A stretch of 64,000 bases of DNA, from assembly GCA_021202335.1 (NCBI GenBank), contig JAJQDE010000040.1, positions 1-64,000 on the forward strand, written 5' to 3'. The position numbers were made by a program, and so were the translations under genes. Origin of the DNA: Lachnospiraceae bacterium. Its GTDB lineage: Bacteria > Bacillota > Clostridia > Lachnospirales > Lachnospiraceae. Below are positions 58,658 to 64,000 of this stretch, one piece after another. Numbering within the stretch: the stretch's first letter is position 1; every line of letters starts with the position of its first letter. The notes under the pieces are model-generated. The model had not been told where the DNA came from, made no database searches, and worked only from the letters and a program-made list of their open reading frames with translations.

Positions 58658-60001
58658 ATGAAAAAGCAGCATTTACACATTGTGGAGAAGGTGGAACCGG
58701 GAAGCATTGCGGAAGAAATGGAGATTGAAAAGGGCGATGTGCTTCTTGAGATAAACGGGAATAAAATAGAGGATATTTTTGACTATCAGTATTACACTCA
58801 GGACGAATATATTGAGGTGCTTATCAGGAAGCCCTCAGGCGAGGAATGGCTTCTTGAAATCGATAAGGACTATGACGAGGATTTGGGCATAACCTTTGAA
58901 AACGGGCTTATGGATGATTACCGCTCGTGCCGCAATAAATGTATTTTCTGCTTTATCGACCAAATGCCAAAGGGAATGAGGGAAACGCTTTATTTTAAGG
59001 ATGACGACTCAAGGCTTTCATTTTTGCAGGGAAATTATGTGACGCTCACAAACATGTCCGACGAGGATATTGACCGGATTATTAAATATAATCTTTCACC
59101 GATTAACGTGTCGTTTCAGACTACGAACCCGACGCTTCGCTGCAAAATGCTGAATAACCGTTTTGCGGGTGAGGCTTTGGAAAAAGCGTGGAGGCTTGCC
59201 CGTGCCGGCATCACCATGAATGGACAGATAGTGCTCTGCAAGGGAGTCAACGACGGTGCTGAGCTTGACCGCAGCATACGTGATTTATCGGAGTATCTGC
59301 CGGGGCTTGAGAGCGTATCGGTAGTGCCTGTGGGGCTTTCCAAATTCAGGGACGGGCTTTATCCGCTGGATCCTTTTACAAAGGAGGACGCAAGGGAGGT
59401 TCTTGACATTATCCACGGGTGGCAGGAGAGGCTCTATCCCAAATATGGTCTGCACTTTATCCATGCAAGCGATGAGTGGTATATTTTAGCGGACGAGGAG
59501 CTTCCGGAGAGTGAGCGCTATGACGGATATCTGCAGCTTGAAAACGGAGTGGGGATGCTGAGGCTTCTGATGGACGAGTTTGCTGAGGCTTTTGATGCCG
59601 CCAAAAGGGATAAAAAGCGCATTTCCAACATGGGAAGCAGGGAGCTTTCCATCGCCACGGGAAAGCTTGCGCATCGTTTTATCAAAGAAATGGCGGACAG
59701 GCTTATGGCTGAGTTTGAAAATATCCGGATAAATGTGTATTCCATAAACAATGATTTTTTCGGCGAAATGATAACCGTGTCCGGACTACTTACCGGGCAG
59801 GATTTGAAGGCGCAGCTTACAGGTCGCAGACTGGGCGAATGTCTGCTGCTGCCGCAGAATGTTTTAAGGAGCGGGGAGAACGTTTTCCTCGACGATGTGA
59901 CGCTCGATGAGCTTGAAAAAGCTTTACAAGTCCCGATAGATATTGTAAAATCAAGCGGAAAGGACTTCGTTGAGGCGATACTATATAGAAATGGAGATTA
60001 G
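58658..60001 (+). CDS. DUF512 protein: PDZ + radical-SAM-like + DUF512
   Basis: 447 aa. N-terminal PDZ (HIVEKVEPGSIAEEMEIEKGDVLLEINGNKI), then a radical-SAM-type Cys cluster CRNKCIFCFID (Cx3Cx2C) and the DUF512 C-terminus (SRELSIATGKLAHRFIKEM ... FLDDVTLDELEKALQVPIDIVKSSGKDFVEAILY). Invariably beside der in Clostridia; possible role in ribosome or Fe-S biology. ATG 58658 with AAGGA 9 nt upstream; the longer frame enters the promoter repeat. Biochemical function unknown. Confidence 0.85.
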   Translation: MKKQHLHIVEKVEPGSIAEEMEIEKGDVLLEINGNKIEDIFDYQYYTQDEYIEVLIRKPSGEEWLLEIDKDYDEDLGITFENGLMDDYRSCRNKCIFCFIDQMPKGMRETLYFKDDDSRLSFLQGNYVTLTNMSDEDIDRIIKYNLSPINVSFQTTNPTLRCKMLNNRFAGEALEKAWRLARAGITMNGQIVLCKGVNDGAELDRSIRDLSEYLPGLESVSVVPVGLSKFRDGLYPLDPFTKEDAREVLDIIHGWQERLYPKYGLHFIHASDEWYILADEELPESERYDGYLQLENGVGMLRLLMDEFAEAFDAAKRDKKRISNMGSRELSIATGKLAHRFIKEMADRLMAEFENIRINVYSINNDFFGEMITVSGLLTGQDLKAQLTGRRLGECLLLPQNVLRSGENVFLDDVTLDELEKALQVPIDIVKSSGKDFVEAILYRNGD

Positions 60002-60128
60002 TGTGAAAAAATAAGCTCGATAGCTTATTTTTTACACACAAATTTGTGCCGGAGCGTCACAAATTTGCATCGCAGAGCCGAATTTGAGATTCGGCTCGCG
60101 TACCTGCGCGATAAATCGCTCCGGAATG
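60001..60128 (+). repeat. Three-hairpin leader element, copy 2 (der leader)
   Basis: Hairpin c (60001-60039, AATAAGCT/AGCTTATT with CGAT loop), hairpin b (60039-60067, CAAATTTGTG/CACAAATTTG), hairpin a (60075-60097, GAGCCGAAT/ATTCGGCTC), then CGCTCCGGAATGG into the Shine-Dalgarno. Same plan as 911-1038 relative to the gene served. Stems a and b differ in sequence but remain paired. Confidence 0.75.
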
Positions 60129-60140
60129 GGAGATTATAAA

Positions 60141-61478
60141 ATGGAAAAGAACAGTAAGAAACCCATAGTGGCTGTTGTGGGACGTCCGAATGTAGGAAAA
60201 TCTACTTTATTTAATGCACTTGCGGGAGAACGGATTTCAATTGTGAAGGATACCCCCGGCATTACCAGGGACAGGATTTACGCGGACATCAACTGGCTGA
60301 ATTGGAATTTTACCCTGATAGATACCGGCGGAATTGAGCCTGATACCAAGGATATAATGCTTTCGTATATGCGGGAGCAGGCACAGATTGCAATTGATAC
60401 CGCAGACGTGATTATTTTTCTTGTGGACGTGAAGCTGGGGCTTGCGGACGCGGACGCGAAGGTTGCCGACATGCTCAGACGCAGCCATAAGCCCGTCGTT
60501 TTGGTTGTAAATAAGGTTGACAGCTTTGAAAAGTATGAGGCGGATGTTTATGAATTTTACAATCTCGGTATCGGCGAGCCTCATGCAATCTCTGCGATAA
60601 ACAAGCTGGGAATGGGAGAAATGCTTGACGCCGTAACGGAGTTGTTTGATAAGGACGCTCTTGAGACAGCGGAGGATGACAGACCCCGTGTGGCGATTGT
60701 CGGAAAGCCGAATGTAGGCAAATCCTCTATTATAAATAAAATTGCAGGTGAGAACAGAGTCATTGTTTCCGATATCGCCGGTACTACAAGGGACGCTGTT
60801 GACACGGAAATTAAGTATAACGGTAAGGAGTATGTATTTATCGACACGGCAGGGCTTCGGAGAAAAAATAAGGTCAAGGAGGAGCTTGAGCGCTTTATGA
60901 TTGTCCGCACGGTCAGTGCGGTGGAGCGCGCGGATGTCGTAATTCTTGTGATTGACGCGACAGAGGGCGTGACGGAGCAGGACGCGAAAATCGCAGGTAT
61001 TGCCCATGACAGGGGCAAGGGCATTATCATCGCGGTAAACAAGTGGGATGCCGTGGAAAAGGACGATAAAACCATCTATCACTTTACGGAGAAGGTGAAA
61101 AACACACTGTCCTTTATGACCTACGCTGAAATTGTTTTCATTTCGGCAGTCACGGGGCAGAGGCTTGGAAAGCTGTTTGAAACGATTGACATGGTCATTG
61201 AAAATCAGACGATGCGCATTTCAACAGGCGTGGTCAATGAGATTGTCACGGAGGCAGTCGCGCTTCAGCAGCCGCCTTCGGATAAGGGCAAGAGACTGAA
61301 AATCTTCTATACAACACAGGTGGGCGTTAAGCCGCCGACCTTTGTAGTGTTTGTGAACAGTAAGGATTTGATGCACTTTTCCTACACCAGATACCTTGAG
61401 AATAAAATAAGGGAAGCGTTCGGCTTCAAGGGCACTTCACTGAAATTTATCATAAGGGAACGCAAGGAGGACAAATAA
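60141..61478 (+). CDS. der: Ribosome-assembly GTPase Der (EngA)
   Basis: 445 aa with two GTPase domains: GRPNVGKST...[17 protein letters not shown] and GKPNVGKSS...[23 protein letters not shown], and a KH-like C-terminus ([22 protein letters not shown]). Essential for 50S assembly. ATG 60141 after GGGAG. Followed 2 bp later by plsY. Confidence 0.97.
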   Translation: MEKNSKKPIVAVVGRPNVGKSTLFNALAGERISIVKDTPGITRDRIYADINWLNWNFTLIDTGGIEPDTKDIMLSYMREQAQIAIDTADVIIFLVDVKLGLADADAKVADMLRRSHKPVVLVVNKVDSFEKYEADVYEFYNLGIGEPHAISAINKLGMGEMLDAVTELFDKDALETAEDDRPRVAIVGKPNVGKSSIINKIAGENRVIVSDIAGTTRDAVDTEIKYNGKEYVFIDTAGLRRKNKVKEELERFMIVRTVSAVERADVVILVIDATEGVTEQDAKIAGIAHDRGKGIIIAVNKWDAVEKDDKTIYHFTEKVKNTLSFMTYAEIVFISAVTGQRLGKLFETIDMVIENQTMRISTGVVNEIVTEAVALQQPPSDKGKRLKIFYTTQVGVKPPTFVVFVNSKDLMHFSYTRYLENKIREAFGFKGTSLKFIIRERKEDK

Positions 61479-61480
61479 CC

Positions 61481-62149
61481 ATGGTACGTTTATTATGCTT
61501 AGTAATCGGCTATGCGTTCGGATGCTTTCAGACCTCATATATCTATGGCAGACTGCATGGCATTGATATCAGAAAGCACGGCAGCGGAAACGCCGGAACC
61601 ACAAATTCCCTGCGTGTCTTGGGCAAAAAAGCGGGCGCAATCGTGCTTATCTGCGATGTTTTGAAAACAGGCATTGCAATGACGCTCGTCAGGCTTTTGT
61701 TTAGGGAGCAGTATGCCGATATTATGTATCTGCTTGTGATTTATGCGGCGGCAGGCACAATATTAGGGCATAATTTCCCGTTTTATTTAGGTTTTAAGGG
61801 CGGAAAGGGAATTGCCTGTACGGTGGGCTTTGTGTTCTTTTTCCATCCTTATCTGATCATACCGCAGGTAATTATATTCTTTGGCGTGTTTTTTGCCACG
61901 CATTATGTATCTCTAAGCTCGCTGACGGGAGAGCTTGTGCTTGTCGCTGAAATGATAATATTCGGGCAGATGGGCGTGTTCGGGATGACGCAAGGCGCGT
62001 TGAACGAGCTTTATGTCGTGACGGCGCTTTTGGCAGCTTTGGCATTTTGGGGACATAGGAAAAACATACAAAGACTTATACATAAAGAGGAACGGAAAAT
62101 TTATCTGACGAAAAAAAATGAGGGGCAGGTGCAGGAATGTCAAAAATAG
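61481..62149 (+). CDS. plsY: Glycerol-3-phosphate acyltransferase PlsY
   Basis: 222 aa membrane protein. GSGNAGTTNSLRVLGKKAG, GHNFPFYLGFKGGKGIACTVG and a third loop are the conserved PlsY motifs. Transfers acyl from acyl-phosphate to G3P, the first step of phospholipid synthesis. SD AAGGAGG lies in the end of der. Overlaps gpsA by 13 bp, so G3P supply and use are coupled. Acyl phosphate also comes from FakA/FakB. Confidence 0.95.
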   Translation: MVRLLCLVIGYAFGCFQTSYIYGRLHGIDIRKHGSGNAGTTNSLRVLGKKAGAIVLICDVLKTGIAMTLVRLLFREQYADIMYLLVIYAAAGTILGHNFPFYLGFKGGKGIACTVGFVFFFHPYLIIPQVIIFFGVFFATHYVSLSSLTGELVLVAEMIIFGQMGVFGMTQGALNELYVVTALLAALAFWGHRKNIQRLIHKEERKIYLTKKNEGQVQECQK

Positions 62150-63150
62150 GTATTATAGGTGCAGGCGGCTGGGGAATTGCATTATCCGTGCTTTTGTGCA
62201 GCAACGGTCATGACGTGGTTGTCTGGTCGGCGCTGGAAAAAGAGATTGAAATGTTAAACCGCGAGCATGAGCAGAAGGACAAGCTGCCGGGAGTGAAGCT
62301 TCCGGATGAAATACGTTTTACCTCGGATTTGGCACAGGCGGTATCGGGAATGGATATTCTTGTGCTTGCAGTGCCGTCGTCCTTTACAAGGAGTACGGCT
62401 CATTTGATGAAGGAATATGTTGCTAAGGAGCAGATTATAGTAAATGTGGCAAAGGGAATCGAGGAGTCAACGCTTATGACGCTCTCGCAGGTTATTGAAA
62501 ATGAGATACCGCAGGCGGACGTGGCTGTTTTGTCAGGTCCCTCCCACGCAGAGGAGGTTGGAAGGGGAATCCCCACAACGATTGTTGCGGGCGCAGCCTC
62601 AAAAAAAACAGCGGAGTACATCCAAAATGTGTTCATGAGCGACGTTTTCAGGGTGTATATAAGTCCTGACGTGCTTGGCATTGAGCTTGGCGCGGCGCTC
62701 AAAAATGTGGTGGCGCTTGCGGCGGGCATCGCGGACGGGCTCGGCTACGGCGACAACACAAAGGCTGCGCTGATTACGCGCGGCATGATTGAAATTGCAA
62801 GGCTTGGCGTTGCAATGGGCGGAAAATTTGAAACCTTTTGCGGGCTTTCGGGAATCGGCGATCTGATTGTTACATGTGCCAGCATGCATAGCAGAAACAG
62901 GCGCGCGGGCATACTCATAGGTCAGGGAAAGACTATGCAGGAGGCAATGGACGAGGTAAATATGGTCGTAGAGGGCGTATATTCCGCAAAGGCGGCGATG
63001 GGTCTTGCACGGAAATATAATGTGGAGCTTCCGATTATTGAGCAGGTAAACGAAGTGCTCTTTAACAACAAGAGCGCCAACGCGGCAGTTAAGGATTTGA
63101 TGCTCAGAGATAAGAAAATAGAAATTTTCAGCGGCGAGGAATGGAAATAA
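62137..63150 (+). CDS. gpsA: Glycerol-3-phosphate dehydrogenase (NAD(P)+)
   Basis: 337 aa. NAD-binding IGIIGAGGWGIALSVLL, and the C-terminal KNVVALAAGIADGLGYGDNTKAALITRG catalytic signature. Produces G3P for PlsY from dihydroxyacetone phosphate. GAGGGG before the ATG. Followed by a MoxR gene. Confidence 0.97.
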   Translation: MSKIGIIGAGGWGIALSVLLCSNGHDVVVWSALEKEIEMLNREHEQKDKLPGVKLPDEIRFTSDLAQAVSGMDILVLAVPSSFTRSTAHLMKEYVAKEQIIVNVAKGIEESTLMTLSQVIENEIPQADVAVLSGPSHAEEVGRGIPTTIVAGAASKKTAEYIQNVFMSDVFRVYISPDVLGIELGAALKNVVALAAGIADGLGYGDNTKAALITRGMIEIARLGVAMGGKFETFCGLSGIGDLIVTCASMHSRNRRAGILIGQGKTMQEAMDEVNMVVEGVYSAKAAMGLARKYNVELPIIEQVNEVLFNNKSANAAVKDLMLRDKKIEIFSGEEWK

Positions 63151-63184
63151 GCGCAGACGATACGGAATGGAGGATTGTTTTAAT

Positions 63185-64000
63185 ATGGCGGAAACGGCAT
63201 TTAGCAGCACACGGGATTATATTGCAAGCAAGGAACTGCTGGCGAGCGTAAATGTGGCGATAGCACTGAAAAAACCGCTCCTTATCAAGGGTGAGCCGGG
63301 GACGGGAAAGACAATGCTTGCGCAGGCGGTGGCAAATTCGCTTGGCAAACGGCTTATTATATGGAACGTAAAATCAACCACAAAGGCGCAGGACGGCTTA
63401 TACATGTATGACACTATCCAAAGGCTGTATGACGGACAATTCGGCGAGGAAGGGGTCGACGATATCGCACGGTATATCAAGCTCGGAAAGCTCGGGGAAG
63501 CCTTTGAGAGCGATGAGCAGGTGGTGCTTTTGATTGACGAGATAGATAAGGCTGACCTTGAGTTCCCCAATGACCTTTTGTGGGAGCTTGACCAAATGGA
63601 GTTTTACATTCATGAAACAAAGCGCACCGTGAAAGCGAAGCACAGACCGATTGTAATTATTACCTCAAACGCGGAAAAGGAGCTTCCGGACGCATTCCTG
63701 AGAAGATGTATTTTCCACTATATTGATTTTCCGGATGCGGAGCTGATGGAGGAGATTATAAGGACGCATTATCCTGATGTCGAGGAAAATCTCATGAAGA
63801 ATGCAATGCAGGTATTTTATGATATCAGGTCTATCCGCGATATCAGGAAAAAGCCGAGCACATCTGAGCTGATCGACTGGATTAATGCTTTACAGATTGG
63901 CGGAATTTCTGCGGACACGCTGCGCGCGAACCTGCCGTTTTTGGGTGTAGTCGTGAAGAAGGATGAGGACTTGGAAACCGTTAAACAGGAAATTCATTGA
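63185..64000 (+). CDS. MoxR-type AAA+ ATPase
   Basis: 271 aa, complete (stop at the window edge). Walker A KGEPGTGKTMLAQ, Walker B VVLLIDEIDKAD, sensor ITSNAEKELPDAFLRR. MoxR ATPases remodel or activate a VWA-domain partner, which would be expected just right of the window. ATG 63185 with GGAGG 12 nt upstream. Confidence 0.87.
   Translation: MAETAFSSTRDYIASKELLASVNVAIALKKPLLIKGEPGTGKTMLAQAVANSLGKRLIIWNVKSTTKAQDGLYMYDTIQRLYDGQFGEEGVDDIARYIKLGKLGEAFESDEQVVLLIDEIDKADLEFPNDLLWELDQMEFYIHETKRTVKAKHRPIVIITSNAEKELPDAFLRRCIFHYIDFPDAELMEEIIRTHYPDVEENLMKNAMQVFYDIRSIRDIRKKPSTSELIDWINALQIGGISADTLRANLPFLGVVVKKDEDLETVKQEIH

Noticed and set aside
60237..61082. Long minus-strand frame opposite der (281 codons)
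   Set aside because: Antisense to conserved GTPase motifs; no independent support.

Overview
The window looks like chromosomal DNA of an anaerobic, flagellated Firmicute, most likely Lachnospiraceae (Clostridia). Support: a flagellin beginning MVVQHNLTAMNSNR next to csrA, a DUF512/PDZ radical-SAM gene beside der, a GGGtGRT protein with a NifU-like partner, a GerW-type sporulation gene, a Tyr T-box, two split-type IlvN subunits, and dense operons with strong GGAGG ribosome sites. I cannot assign the genus. No CRISPR array, prophage or insertion sequence is visible.

Layout. 1-3.6 kb: tRNA-Thr(CGT), then a small tyrosine-recombinase gene lying between two perfect 29-bp inverted repeats (200-228 and 1104-1132). 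Just inside the right repeat is a promoter pointing at csrA, which precedes flagellin. The flagellin leader carries two ACGGA CsrA sites, one in a hairpin loop and one over the Shine-Dalgarno. I read this as an invertible promoter switch controlling csrA and, through CsrA, flagellin translation. 3.6-6.3 kb: Rpn-type nuclease and an orphan ABC permease/ATPase pair. 6.3-14.5 kb: argH, asd, topB (broken by one in-frame stop), a beta-helix acyl/nucleotidyltransferase-like protein, and the NifU-like/GGGtGRT pair. 14.5-18.7 kb: MATE pump, FMN-binding protein, a serpin lipoprotein and another lipoprotein. 18.8-22.7 kb: ilvB-ilvN-ilvN-ilvC.

22.8-31.7 kb: ruvAB, zapA, a U32 protease-family RNA hydroxylase, a one-polypeptide SEDS glycosyltransferase/class B PBP fusion, a CheX-like fusion with a CheY, and a Nudix hydrolase. 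31.8-40 kb: hypothetical, DUF2953, GerW, a 46-aa membrane peptide, a coiled-coil J-domain protein, rpmB, Asp23, fakA, recG, fakB. 40-49.5 kb: pta, topoisomerase IV-like parE/parC, rsmD, coaD, a coiled-coil protein, a YlbJ-like membrane protein, rsuA. 49.6-55.7 kb: FlhB-C-terminal-like protein, yraN, pgeF, ABC exporter, thioesterase, a divergent HisI-like protein, T-box and tyrS. 55.7-64 kb: prs, an ECF sigma/anti-sigma pair (sigma frameshifted) bounded by two copies of one 38-bp promoter, DUF512, der, plsY, gpsA and a MoxR ATPase.

A second theme is intergenic. Many leaders and gene junctions are built from a small set of recurring modules: a palindromic ATCGTATAGGA family, a three-hairpin leader upstream of both the recombinase and der, a 46-bp leader shared by the ABC ATPase and prs, and recurring Shine-Dalgarno contexts. 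They are stem-forming, vary compensatorily between copies, and are not explained by any gene call.
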